DNA from: Turnera subulata
Lineage: Eukaryota; Streptophyta; Magnoliopsida; Malpighiales; Passifloraceae
Assembly (NCBI GenBank): GCA_028386065.3
Contig: JAKUCV010007117.1
Location: 87,016-151,015, forward strand
Direction: 5' to 3'
DNA length: 64,000 nt
Shown piece after piece: positions 33,665 to 44,554 of this stretch. The position numbers and the translations under genes were made by a program. Within the stretch, counting starts at the first letter, position 1. Every line of letters begins with the position of its first letter. Below the pieces are notes generated by a model, which saw only the letters and a list, made by a program, of their open reading frames with translations, had not been told where the DNA came from and ran no database searches.

Positions 33665-33772
33665 GTAAGAGACACTCTAATTTTAAGCTATATGGTGGTT
33701 CATCGTAGGGTAAACGTTGTACTTAGGTTTTAGGTAACTCGTTATTCTTCTTCTTCATGCAGTTTATCACTA

Positions 33773-33892
33773 GAAAATTGACCTTGTTGTGAAACAGTTA
33801 CATCAATTATCAAGAGTTATTTTCTTGAAGCCCACATTAAGTGGAAGGATGTACCTATTAGTGTTAGAGACAAGTTGTTTGAGAGATTTGTG
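33773..33892 (+). pseudogene. Plant transposase-like gene, exon with KWKDVP motif
   Basis: It lies between an acceptor (TTCATGCAG, ending 33772) and a donor (GTGTGT at 33893). It encodes S-Y-F-L-E-A-H-I-K-W-K-D-V-P and then V-R-D-K-L-F-E-R-F. This matches the start of the Transposase_24 domain of plant transposase-like proteins, where K-W-x-D-V-P is followed by an amphipathic helix. That domain is linked to CACTA-type elements; its biochemical role is not firmly known. Confidence 0.6.
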
Positions 33893-33992
33893 GTGTGTTA
33901 TTGATTTTTTATTGATGTTAAATTGATAACCATAACTGTTGTTGAATTAATAATTTATATTTTGATTTGCAATGTTCTTGTTTTTTGATTAG

Positions 33993-34024
33993 GATATTTA
34001 TTCTTGGCCTCCTCAAGAAGCCAC
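33993..34024 (+). pseudogene. Plant transposase-like gene, exon part before the Tat insertion
   Basis: The acceptor TTTTTTGATTAG (ending 33992) is followed by D-I-Y-S-W-P-P-Q-E-A. The Tat element enters after GCCAC (34020-34024) and the exon resumes at 40150 in frame (T-E-I-R-K-V-F-D-H-Y), consistent with the helical middle of the Transposase_24 domain. Confidence 0.55.
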
Positions 34025-35644
34025 TGTGAATACCCAAATTTGACCCACGGATATTCTTCTTAATTGGATTTTAAGTATGCTTGAACCATGAGATTGATGA
34101 GACGATTTGGTCTTTGGCTAAAGTGTGCTTGGAATTTATTTTAATAGAATTTATATATTTTTCTAATTTAAACCTTTATTTGTTTGAACCTTAGGATTAA
34201 TGAGATAATTTAATCTTAAGATAAAAATATATATACTAAGGTTTCATTTACTAAAATATGTTTCATTTATTTGGGCTCTCTTTTTTTTTTCAACCCAATT
34301 ATACTGAGGTGATTTATTTTTGGCTTAAGAGTGAATGTAGAGGCCTAGGTTAATGGAATATGGACTCTCCAGAGTCAAATGGCCCATAAACACATTTCTC
34401 GCAGATTAATCTTAACTCCGATTTTCGTGGGAAATCAGAAAATAAATCATTCTCCAGTGTTAAATGTGTTTTTGGTATGACTTTGCACAAAATGAGGGGT
34501 TTAATGTGTATGAGACAGACATGGAAGGATTAGGAGGAGTAGTAATCAAGAAAAGAGGATATTCTAGGTTGATTAGGGGTTAATTACACGGTTAGGTCAA
34601 GTCAGGGCAGAATTAGAGGGATTGAAAGCCAAAAAAGGGAAGAACATATGAAAACCGGAGTGGCCGGGCGGTCATCTCGGGTGGACTGCCATGCCTTCGC
34701 TGTCATGCAAGGATGACCGTTGGGCATGGCGGTTATGTGTCCCAGAAATGCGATTTTGCCCCGGTTTTTGTTGCTAATTTGATTCTACACGGTATTGGCC
34801 AAGATTTCTTGCCATAATCTTGACCATTAAGAGGTGCACGACCCCTACACTACTCAGAACTCTGTAAATAGAATCTCGCATTCACATCCAAGGGACACAC
34901 AATCTCTTTCACGCTTGCCCCCATAAGCTTTAGTGCTTGGAGAAACTCTATTTGTCGAAGTCCAGAAATATTTAGATATTCAGGAACTCTGGAAAAAATT
35001 CGTGGGAGGCATCAAGTCGACAGCTTCATGGGTAATACAAGAGGAGATCAAAGATTGAGCTAAGGAGTGGAGAGAAAGTGGGTGGAGAACACAACCCAAA
35101 TCAAGGAGCTGGAGGAGGGCTACAAGAGGTAATCCCAGATCCCTTTTTGTCTACTATTTGTTGGTGATTTGATGATGATAATAACGTTTTTCATGATCTA
35201 AATATTGTGATGCAATGATAAGAACTACGTGGACTTTGAACCCGGTTGCCGGTGCGCAAGTGGTTTCTAGTGGTGGAAAATAAAGCCCAATTGTTTCTTT
35301 TTTCTTTTTGTTTCGGTTTATTTTCGTTTGTCTTATGTGACTTGTTTCCACACAACACACACTTTCAGAAGACATACAATTATTCTTCAATTGTACAATG
35401 TTTTGCCCCAACACGTTTGGGTGCCTAACACCTTCCCACCTGTGACGAACACCCAGGTCCAGCATCTTAGGTTCGCTAGTCAATAGTTTTAAATGGAGTC
35501 AATGTGGCTTTAGAATACTTTTTCCCGAATCTTATCCTATAATAAAATTTGGGTGCCGACTCTAAAGATGTTGGATGACGGTTAAGAATAAGGTGAGAAG
35601 GAATAGGTGAGGAGGCCCAATTAATCCTGGGTCGGGTCCCCACA
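34025..35644 (+). mobile_element. LTR F, 5' LTR of the Tat element
   Basis: It is 1620 bp, TGTGAATACC...CCCCACA. A degenerate TATA region lies at about 34862-34870 (CTGTAAATAG), where LTR G has CTATAAATAAG. It differs from LTR G by many substitutions and by the shorter GATGACCG repeat at about 34670-34735. Confidence 0.85.
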
Positions 35645-35646
35645 GC

Positions 35647-35665
35647 TAGCGACTCCACTGGAGAA
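35647..35665 (+). promoter_or_regulatory. Primer binding site of the Tat element
   Basis: TAGCGACTCCACTGGAGAA begins two bases after LTR F. It has the form of the TGGCGACTCTGCTGGGGA primer sites used by plant Tat/Ogre elements, with a few substitutions. It fixes the element on the plus strand. Confidence 0.65.
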
Positions 35666-38157
35666 GTAGTGGGTTTAGAAAAATTAGTCCAATCGTCGAA
35701 ATATGTGTGCCTTTTATGTGTCATCATAAGTGCTCTACATTCATGATGATTGATGTGAAGCCTCTACCATAAGAGGCCGAGGGAATCTAAGTCCGCTATA
35801 GTGCTTTCGTTAAGCGATAGTGGCTTGAGTGAACCCGTTTCTCGTTGCTTAGAATGATAGGGATTAATGGGACTTGGACATTACGTGATATCCCTTATCA
35901 CATGTGAGTAGGACAAACTATTCCTTAGCCGCAATTTTTTTTTGCCCCCAACCAACTGCATACCCTAAGCATCTCATGCATGATAATTCAATAAATGGTA
36001 TGTGCATTTGTGTGATACCTGTTATTTTTGGTAGATATGTGTTGTGCCTTGTTATTTTGGGGCTCGAATTTGTGCATACATTGGGAGTGTGGAAAGAGGA
36101 AAGGAGGGTAATGATACATGGTAATCAAGAGAGGAAGACAGCCAATCTTCAAGGAGTGATTGACCAAAATTCAGAGAAGATTCATTCTAAGATAATTTGA
36201 GTAAATGTCCAACTGCCTCGAAAATCCGATGATTAGTTTTGCATGACAGATAACATCTTGCATAATTTCAAAAAATGTGAAGCATGACCAAGTCAGAAGT
36301 CTATTCCCATATCGCCCCTTTTAATCCAGACCTTTTGTTACCGGCCTCTTCATTGAACCCACCCAGACGAGATGATGAATTCCACTTTTTTGCCTTTGAC
36401 AGTGAGAAGGAATCATGAGCAATGAGCATGTTCACCCATCCAAATGTGCTATTGGCATGGGGATGGACCCGAGGGATGAGCCGATGTGGGACAGTGAACA
36501 ACCAGTGTACAAACATCGGAGTCTCCAACAGGAAAGGGAAGTGCAATCCAATTTTAGGGCCCTGATGAACAAGTTGGAGGAGACAGTCCTCCGGGGAGTC
36601 TTGCTCGGGCAACCTCTTTCCCAGGTGGCCATGAAATAATTCCGAGATGCTCTGGGCAATACGTTGTGGTTGAAGATGTGATAATTGGCATTCAAGTCCA
36701 AATTATTGCACTCGCTTGAGAAAGTATGAAGGCAAAGGAAACCCAATTAGACTACGTTAGGGAAAAGAGGGAGAGCAAGTAGAATGACTAGAATGACACC
36801 TCGAGATCCGATGAACACTCGAAACCTCAAGAAAGCATGATGGCTAATGAGGAAGGCTGGGACAATTTGGAAACTGAAGATGAGACAATGGTGGTCGGAG
36901 CCCAACAAGGTGATCCGAGAGAAGCCGTTACTACGGTCCCACGAAGGAAGCCTTTGTACCCAGACAAGAAAGAGTGGACAATGGAAAAAATTGCTTAGAG
37001 ATGCCAATTGGAGACGAAGAGGATTCTTTAGTTATAAATATCAAGTCTAATATTTGCATTTCAGAATGAAAGGGAAGGTTGCAGTCTGTTCTTGTTAACC
37101 TCACCCCAAAGAATCAATGTCGAATGTCTTGCATTTGTAGCCTTTGTTGTCTAGCAACTACGGAATGAATGAAAGCTCTCATCCTCCTATTTATGAATAT
37201 GATGTTTTGATTCTTGATGGAATTCATTAACTTAGCCCGGGAACCATGAAATGAACTACGAAGACCTAATCTAGTAAATCGATTCTATTTCAGAGTATTA
37301 TGTTTTGTCCTAATTATATTCAAATGCCTGGCTTGTGAAGTCACCTTCCTAAAAAATAGGAGAAACAAAAAAAACAAAAAAAAAAAGAAAGGAGAAGAAT
37401 TTTATGACCACAACCAATACGCCATTTAAAATTTCCGAGAAACACTTTTAAAAATTTTCGATCCTGATTTAAGAAGATTGGACATCATCATTTTGCTGGG
37501 ACGTAGGTAACAGAATGACAAGCTCCTTCTAAGTAATCTTGGTTCCTAGGCTAAGTTAATAAAGCAGGATGACAAGGTTTGAATTTGAGTTGTATTTGCC
37601 AAAGTGCGTCTCTAGTTATTTGAAACACTATCCTTAGGACTTTCCGGGGTATCCCTTCATTAGCAAGTGGATAAAAGAGTCAAAGCTTAGTCGTCTCCCG
37701 AAGATGTCGCCATAAACAATGAAGTTCCAAGCTCTCCATGATCAGTTATGACGCATCCTCAAGGAAAAAAAAAAAGAAGATGAAAAGAGAGGGGGAAATA
37801 AGCCCGCTAGGTTGAAAACCCGAAAGGGCAACTTACGCAAAAGTTAGGATACGCCTGCTAGGTTGAAAGCCTGAAAGGGGCGGCCTAGGCAAAAGTTAAG
37901 GCTAACAGCATTTGGGGGAAACTTGTGATCATGCCCATTCTCATTAAACATCGCCATTCAAAGTCATTTCTCATGATTTAATCGACGAATGAGAACACAA
38001 AATTTTATTACCTTGTGAGAACCCAGTAAACCCATATTTAAACCAACTTGACATCTAAGAAGTACGACTTGCATACACGGTTGCACTTCGGAAAACGAAC
38101 ATGCACACATGCATACAAAACAAAGAATACGTCCATCAAAGAAAATATGTCCAAAAC
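35666..38157 (+). pseudogene. Internal region of the Tat element, decayed gag and spacer
   Basis: Open frames are short. 36415-36639 (ending GVLLGQPLSQVAMK) and a block near 36830-36995 (EEGWDNLETEDETMVVG, then PRRKPLYPDKKEW) look like remnants of gag or the gag-pol linker, but I cannot place them in a domain with certainty. No RT, RNase H or integrase motif is found. Two tandem units of about 52 bp (CGCTAGGTTGAAAACCCGAA type) lie at 37801-37905. Their CAAAAGTTA and GGTTGAAA words recur in the 3' untranslated part of Tat elements. Confidence 0.45.
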
Positions 38158-38469
38158 CTAAGGCATACGTGCATCACATAAAGATGAAGCCCGTCTCCTC
38201 TTGCCTCGGGACTGGCGAACTGGCCGAGTGCGCTCCTGAATGGTATCCTCAAAATCACCCGACGTATGTTCAGTAGGGCGAGAGCTCGGCTGGGGAGCAG
38301 TAGGGGGAACGAAAGACCTGTGGAGACGAGGGACCCGAGGAAATGGCACGGGGTGTGCGCATCCGCCCTCCCGCACACGAGTGGTCAACTGTTGTATCCG
38401 GATGACCTGGCTGTCAAAGTCGCCCTCGCCTGCCTCAGCGGTCGTGATGCCTCAGTAGCGAGGGGCATC
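38158..38469 (-). pseudogene. Antisense gene remnant before the Tat 3' LTR
   Basis: The minus strand codes for a segment with a short coiled-coil-like piece (DFDSQVIRIQQLTTRVREG, just right of 38388). A Pro/Arg-rich tail of about 70 residues follows, ending at 38158. Antisense genes between integrase and the 3' LTR are known for Tat-lineage elements (for example Grande). The N-terminal part is cut off at LTR G. A second antisense gene is present in the Tat element at 57666-58268. Confidence 0.45.
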
Positions 38470-40144
38470 TGTGAATACCCAAATTTAACCCACGGATATT
38501 TTTTTAAATTAGATTTTAAGTATGCTTGAACCACGAGATTGATGAGATGATTTGGTCTTTGACTAAAGTGTGCTTGGAATTTATTTTAGTAGAATTTATA
38601 TATTTTTATAATTTGAATCTTTATGCGTCTAAATCTTAGGATTGATGAGATGATTTAATTTTAAGAAAAAAATATATATCCTAAGGTTTAATTTACTAAA
38701 ATATGTTTCTTTTATTTGGACTTTCTTATTTTTTTTTTAACCCAATTATATTGAGAGGATTTATTTTTGGGTTAAGAGTGAACGTAGAGGCCTAGGTTAA
38801 TGGAGTACGGACTCCCCGGAGTTGATTGGCCATAAACACATTTCTTGCAGACTAATATTAACTCTGATTTTCGTGGGAAATCAGAAATTAAATCATTCTC
38901 CAACGATAAATGTGTTTTTGGTAAGATTTTGCACAAAATGAGGGGTTTAATGAGTACCAATTAGACATAGAAGGATTAGGAGGAATAATAATCAATGAAA
39001 AGAGGATATTCTGGGTTGATTAGGGGTTAATGACACGGTTAAATCAAGTCAGGGCAGAATTAGGGGGATTTGAAGCCAAAAAAGGGAAGAGCACATGAAA
39101 ACTGGAGAGGCTGGGCGGTCATCTCGGGTGGACTGCCATGCCTGGGCGGTCATGCAAGGATGACCGCCGGGCATGGCTGCCAGATGACCGCCGGGCATGG
39201 CTGCCATCCAGTGGATGTCCGCCAGCCATGGGGGTCATGTGTCCCAGAAATGCGATTTTGCCCCGATTTTTGTTTCTAATTTGATTCTATATGGTTTTGG
39301 CCCAAATTTTCGGTCATAATCTTGATCATTAAGAGATGCACGACCCCTGCACTCCTTGGAACTCTATAAATAAGACCTCCCATTAACATCCAAATGACAC
39401 ACAATCTCTTTCACACATACCCCCACAATCCATAGTGCTTGGAGAAACTCTATATCTCCAAGTCCAGAAATATTTAGATTTGCAGAAATTCTGGAGAAAT
39501 TTCGTGGAAGCATCAACTAGAAGGCGTCAAGGGTAATACAAGAGGAGATCAAAGATTGAGCTAAGGAGTGGAAAGAAAGTGGGTGGAGAACACAACCCCA
39601 ATCAAGTAGCTAGAGAAGGGCTACAAGAGGTAATCCTAGATCCTTTTTTGTGTACTATTTGTTGGTCATTTGGTGATGATAATGATGTTTTTGATGATGT
39701 AAGAGTTGTGACGCCATGATAAGAACTACGTGGGCTTTCAACCCGGTTGTCGGGGTACACAGGTGGTTTCTAGTGGTGGAGACTGAAGCCCATTCTTTTC
39801 TGTTTTTTTTTGTTTTGGTTTAATTTTCTTTGTCTTATGCGACATGTTTCCAACACAACACACGCTTTCACAAGACATACAATTATTATTCAATTGCACA
39901 AAGTTTCGCCCCAACACTGGTGGGTGCCTAACACCTTTCCATCCGTGATGAACCTCCAAGTCCAGCATCTTTGGTTCGCTAGTCGGTTGCCTAAAATGGA
40001 GTCATTATTGCTTAAAATCGATTTTTACCGAATTTTGTCCTATAATAAAATTCGGATGGCGACTCCAAAGATGTTGGATGATGGTTAGGAAGGTGTGATG
40101 GAATAGGTGAGGAGGCCTAATTAATCCTAGGTCGGGTCCCCACA
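38470..40144 (+). mobile_element. LTR G, 3' LTR of the Tat element
   Basis: It is 1675 bp with the same ends as LTR F. It carries a tandem GATGACCGCCGGGCATGGCT repeat (about 39151-39210), expanded relative to LTR F, and a TATA box (CTATAAATAAG, about 39363). GCCAC follows. Confidence 0.85.
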
Positions 40145-40149
40145 GCCAC

Positions 40150-40404
40150 AGAGATCCGTAAAGTGTTTGATCATTATGGCCCAAAGAATATGTCCAGTTT
40201 GCTTTGTCATATGCAGAGTTCAAATATTAAACTTGCATGAATTGGGGCATTTATATGGCCTGGGATGCAGAAATTATGAGTTAATAAAAAGTACAAGGAG
40301 ATGCGCAAAAATAATATAGCAAAACCAACATCTATTGTGGGGGTAAGGGATTTCCACTTCATTAAAGAGGTAGTATCACCCATTTGATTCATTGAGAACG
40401 ATTG
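40150..40404 (+). pseudogene. Plant transposase-like gene, exon part after the Tat insertion
   Basis: It continues the exon at 33993-34024 with T-E-I-R-K-V-F-D-H-Y-G-P-K-N-M. Then come a TGA and frame changes, then Y-K-E-M-R-K-N-N-I-A-K-P-T-S-I-V-G in another frame. That second block fits the basic KxxRxKN...TxG motif of the Transposase_24 domain. It ends before GTAAGG (40405). Confidence 0.6.
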
Positions 40405-40493
40405 GTAAGGACATTTTCATATTGCTGTCAATGTACTCAATTGTTTGTCTTTGTTATGCTATATTGTAAACTGATTTCAAATGCAATTTGTAG

Positions 40494-40610
40494 GGTTGAC
40501 AACTTGATAAAGATCTAGGTGTAGCTTACACATTTTTGCACACCCATACAAAGAAAAAAGTAAATAATACACAAGAATGGGTGAATGAGAGGGCGAATAA
40601 CACTTATTTA
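40494..40610 (+). pseudogene. Plant transposase-like gene, exon with THTKKK motif
   Basis: The exon lies between an acceptor (TTTGTAG, ending 40493) and a donor (GTATTT at 40611). It encodes D-K-D-L-G-V-A-Y-T-F-L-H-T-H-T-K-K-K, then Q-E-W-V-N-E-R-A-N-N-T-Y. This is the T-H-T-(R/K)-K...W-V-(N/D)-E-(R/K)-A block of plant transposase-like proteins and the strongest single family marker of this gene. Confidence 0.65.
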
Positions 40611-40693
40611 GTATTTATGATTGTCTTTAATTAGAAGTTGTTAATGGATACATGCAAATTTAGTATGTCTGACTCTTAAATTTTTTTTCTTAG

Positions 40694-41039
40694 GCACAAT
40701 TTACGGCCAATTTGAGATGCAGTTTTCAGAAGACTTTAATGGACAAAAAGCTGGTACATATAAAACAAAACAGCTGATGAGTTTAGATTGTGGGTGGATG
40801 TTGTTGGGGGGAAAAGAAAGGGAGTGTTTTTGTTCCTGGAGGTGCAATAAGAATAGTTGGGAATGGTTCCTTTGGTGGATCACTTCCCAAGAAATTGTAT
40901 TGGGAGAAAAAATTTGACGAACAAGTGAAGAAGATTGAAGTGATAGAAGAAAGGTTGATGATAGCTACAACAAGACTAGACGAAATGGAAAAACATATTA
41001 GAACATTGCATTTTTCACATGGTTTTCAACAACGACTCG
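40694..41039 (+). pseudogene. Plant transposase-like gene, penultimate exon with coiled coil
   Basis: The acceptor TTTTTTCTTAG ends at 40693. An A-D-E-F-R-L-W-V-D-V-V-G-G-K-R-K-G block is followed, one frame over, by V-F-V-P-G-G-A and a charged helix (FDEQVKKIEVIEERLMIATT to KHIRTL) that looks like a coiled coil. The GGKRKG-x-V-F order is characteristic. A frameshift of one base lies near 40810-40825. The donor GTAATT starts at 41040. Confidence 0.6.
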
Positions 41040-41243
41040 GTAATTATGGTTAAACTAAATTATCGTCATTTATATACATTGAAATGTTACTTTATAGAAT
41101 TAGTAACTTCTTGTTCTAATGAAATCAGTAGCTTGTTATTCTAATAAGATCACCTATACAAAAAAGTTATAGCTTTAACGCTTTATACATGGTTGTTGGT
41201 GCTCACTACATTCTCTGACAATAGGAATCATTGTTGTATACAG

Positions 41244-41296
41244 GTGGTACTGATATGGAGGTTGTTGAAAATGATACTATTGAGTCATCTATTTAA
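41244..41296 (+). pseudogene. Plant transposase-like gene, last exon
   Basis: The acceptor TTGTATACAG (ending 41243) and the phase of the previous donor join in frame, giving a short acidic tail (G-T-D-M-E-V-V-E-N-D-T-I-E-S-S-I) and a TAA at 41294-41296. This is a plausible natural end of the protein. Confidence 0.55.
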
Positions 41297-42234
41297 AATG
41301 ACAGTAGTGGGATGAGGAGACTTGAGAAGGTATGGTGCAAAAGACACGGCTAGTGATTTGAAACTTTGGGAGTATAATGATTTTCTCAATTGGTTATTTG
41401 CTTTGATAATTAAATAAAATGTTGCCATATGTGGTTATTCTTGCTTGCTAGAAGCGAAGTCTCATAGTTGCCACACTTTTTTTCTGTCTTTTTCTTCCTT
41501 GCATTGTGTTGATTCTCCTGTTGTATCTCATGAATTGTCATAGTCGTAAGATTTGGTTGGCAATAGTTCTAGCCTCTCTTCCTATTGTCCTGCATTTTCA
41601 TATGTAATTTGTACCAACAACATCAATAATCGGAACCAGTGTGTGGATTTCTAGTTAGTTTATTTTGTCAAGTACTTCTTGACCAACCACTGTACGTTTC
41701 ACTTCTTTTATCATCCACAAAAGTTCTCCTCCATTAACTGAAAATATTATATGCATATTTGTAGCCTTCAAAATGTCATTCCAAAATATTAAAAGATTTA
41801 CTAGACTATTTCTTGTCATGTGGGTGTTCGTGTTTTATCTTGCCTGATGGTTGGTTTTTGTGGTTGTTGTAGCTAGGAAGGATTCTTGCATGTGGTGGTA
41901 GAAAAGGAAATTAACAAGTTTTGTACTAGGTCGAACCAGTGTAAGTTAGCATAATTTTCACTCCTGTAAGGCAGTTTATCAAACAATAATAACTTTAGCT
42001 TATGGAAATATTTGCTTCTTGTTTGAACTTCTTAGACTATATTAGAATGAACTATGATATGATGTGTTCTTTTATATTGCATTAGCACAAATGGAACTAA
42101 TGCTTTATTGGTACGCTAGAATGAATGTTTTATTGGTATGTTACAATGAATGTTTTATTGGAATGTATGGTTTTGTGGACTAAATTATGGGCAATCTATT
42201 TCTAAATTTATTTTTTGTGAAATCTAGATTCGTA
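41297..42234. other. AT-rich stretch, 3' flank of the transposase-like gene
   Basis: I find no coding sequence here. Direct repeats of GAATGTTTTATTGG(T/A)ATGT are at about 42121-42170. It separates the transposase-like gene from the Athila remnant. Confidence 0.35.
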
Positions 42235-43603
42235 ACCTCTGAACAACCTATTCAGCAAAAACGTACCCTTCAATTTTGACCAGACATGTCTAGAGGCTTT
42301 TGAGTAGATCAAGCAAGCACTTTCAGCCCAATCGTGCAATCACCCCATTGGAGTCTCCACATTGAGATCACGTGCAATGCAAGTGACTTCACTCTGGGGG
42401 CTATTTTCGGGCAACAAAAAGATAATAATTTACATGCAATTTATTATTTAAGCAAGATGCACAATGATGCCCCTGTGCGACGATTGAGAAAGAGATGTTG
42501 GTAATCGTGCTTGCTATCGAGAAATTTTGCTCATAACTCCTCGATTCCAAGGTCGTTGTTCACACTAGTCATTTTGCGCTAAAATTTTTAATGTAGAAGA
42601 TGAATGCCAAGCCCAGATTAATTTGATGCGTTCTCTTACTACAAGAGTTTGATCTTGAGATTAGGGGCAATAAGGGAATGGAGAACATAGTGACGGATAT
42701 TTATCAAGCCTGGCCCAAGAGCATATCTCTAGTAAAGATGAGCTACTAATTGACGACTCTTTCCCAGAAGAACAATTGGTTGTTCTTGTGACGATAGCCA
42801 GATGCTCCCTTGTTACGTCACGGTATACTGATTTCATGAGTTTCTTGGTGAGCGTTGTCTTGCCCTGGAACATTTCCTCTTAGCAGAAAAAGATAATTTT
42901 CTCTAATTTCAAGCACAATTTATGGGATGAGTCCCCACTATTCAAGAAATGCGGTGTTGGACTAATCCGAAGATTCATACCAGAAGACGAGATTGGCGGA
43001 GTTCTTTACAACTATCATAGTTCACCCTATGGCGCGTGGAAGACGACAACAAAAGTTCTGCCAGTGTGGATTCAAAGATGTCAAAAATTTCATACAATCT
43101 TGTGGTCACTACCAACATACACGAAACGTATCGCAACATCACGAGTTGCCGCAACAAGGGTTTTCGGAGGTCGAACCTTTCGACGTATAGGGGATCGAAT
43201 TTATGGGGTTGTTCGCATCTTCTCAATCCAACCATTTCATTCTGGTCATGGTTGATTATGTAACGAAATGGGTGGAAGTCGTCGCAACTCGTACCAACGA
43301 TCCCCAGGTCATTGTCAAGTTTCTCAGGAGTCTCCACTTTGAGAGAACCATAAGCAATTGGAGGAAAGACTGGGCCATCAAGTTTGACGACACCTTATGG
43401 GCCTACTGAACTCCTTACAAGACACCGTTGGAACTAAACCTTACTGGCTCATGTATAAGGCTTTTTGGATGATCAAAGCACTAAACTTTGACCCCAAAGC
43501 AACCAGCGAACAACGCTTGCAATAGCTTGATGAGCTAGAAGAGCTCTATTTGGACGCCGACGAGAATGCAAAAATTTATAATGAGAGAACCAAATGGTGG
43601 CAC
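42235..43603 (+). pseudogene. Athila-type Gypsy pol remnant: RNase H and integrase
   Basis: Several frames together give the Athila order: the end of RT and RNase H (F-N-F-D-Q-T-C-L-E-A-F, about 42270), a D-E-L-L-I-D-D-S-F-P-E-E-Q-L block (42736-42780), the zinc-binding entry of integrase (IPEDEIGGVLYNYHSSPYG, about 42975-43030), and its core (FILVMVDYVTKWVEVVATRT, about 43230-43290, then WRKDWAIKFDDTLWAY). Stops, frameshifts and a deletion in the integrase core around the second Asp make it dead. It is cut at GGCAC (43599-43603) by solo LTR H and resumes at 50144. Confidence 0.75.
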
Positions 43604-44554
43604 TGAAACGACCGTATCCCAAAAGCAAATTTACAACATGTAAATAATAATGAAGAGACCAAAATATCCTTGAGTCCAGGGATGCCAAAACTCCGTGGAA
43701 AACAATCCATCAAAATCTCATAATAATAAATTACACATCAGGATGCTAAAAGACTCAACAATAGATGAGGCTTATCAAGGCAAGTAAAACACCGACAAGC
43801 CAACCAGAATAACAAATGTTCAACGCAAATAAAACAAAAATAGCATCCCAATAAGTTATAGAGCGGAAATCAATAACGAGTCCAATGATAAATGCAAACA
43901 TATGGAGTGTCAAGCTATGGATCCGTCCAGGCAGGAAAGTAGGCACAGTTACCTGAATGCGTCCCTGATCCACGATCAGTTAACATGTGTAAAAACTGTG
44001 AGGGGGTAAGACCAACCACTTTCTCACCACAAACAAATAAACCAGGATATACTAGTACAAATCAACCACGAATACATCAATATATGGCAATAACAGCCAC
44101 TGTGCATAAACATGACACAGTGCACAGTACAAAATCAAAATCAGACTTTATTCCCATACTTATCAATAAACAACTTATTATTGTTTTGCTTAATTAAATC
44201 CTTAGCGTTGGATATTTTATTAGGGCCCTCTACTGTGTGCGCCGGGCGCGGTAGCGACTGATAAGTCCAGGGCTCAACCCAAAATTACTATCACATCGGA
44301 AGGATTAAGATCCAAAACAAAACTAACCACTGAAATACCTCAGGTGGCCGACGGCTCTCTGAGGGGTGCACTCAATACATACCAATATCAGGTATAAAAA
44401 TAACCAAAGGGTACACCCACCTTCCCTATGGCGGCACCTCTCTGAGGGATGCTCTCAGTACATACCAATATCAGGTACTAAACTAACCAAGGGGCGCATC
44501 CTTCTAATCCCCAAGGCAACGTCTCTAGAATCTCTCTTTTTTTTACACATACTC

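Larger units (their letters stand above)
34025..40144 (+). mobile_element. Deleted Tat-lineage Gypsy element with both LTRs
   Basis: The LTRs start TGTGAATACCC and end GGGTCCCCACA; the duplication GCCAC is at 34020-34024 and 40145-40149. The primer site after LTR F (TAGCGACTCCACTGGAGAA) is of the type common in plant Tat/Ogre elements. The internal region is only 2.8 kb and lacks recognisable RT, RNase H and integrase. It sits inside an exon of the transposase-like gene. Confidence 0.85.
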
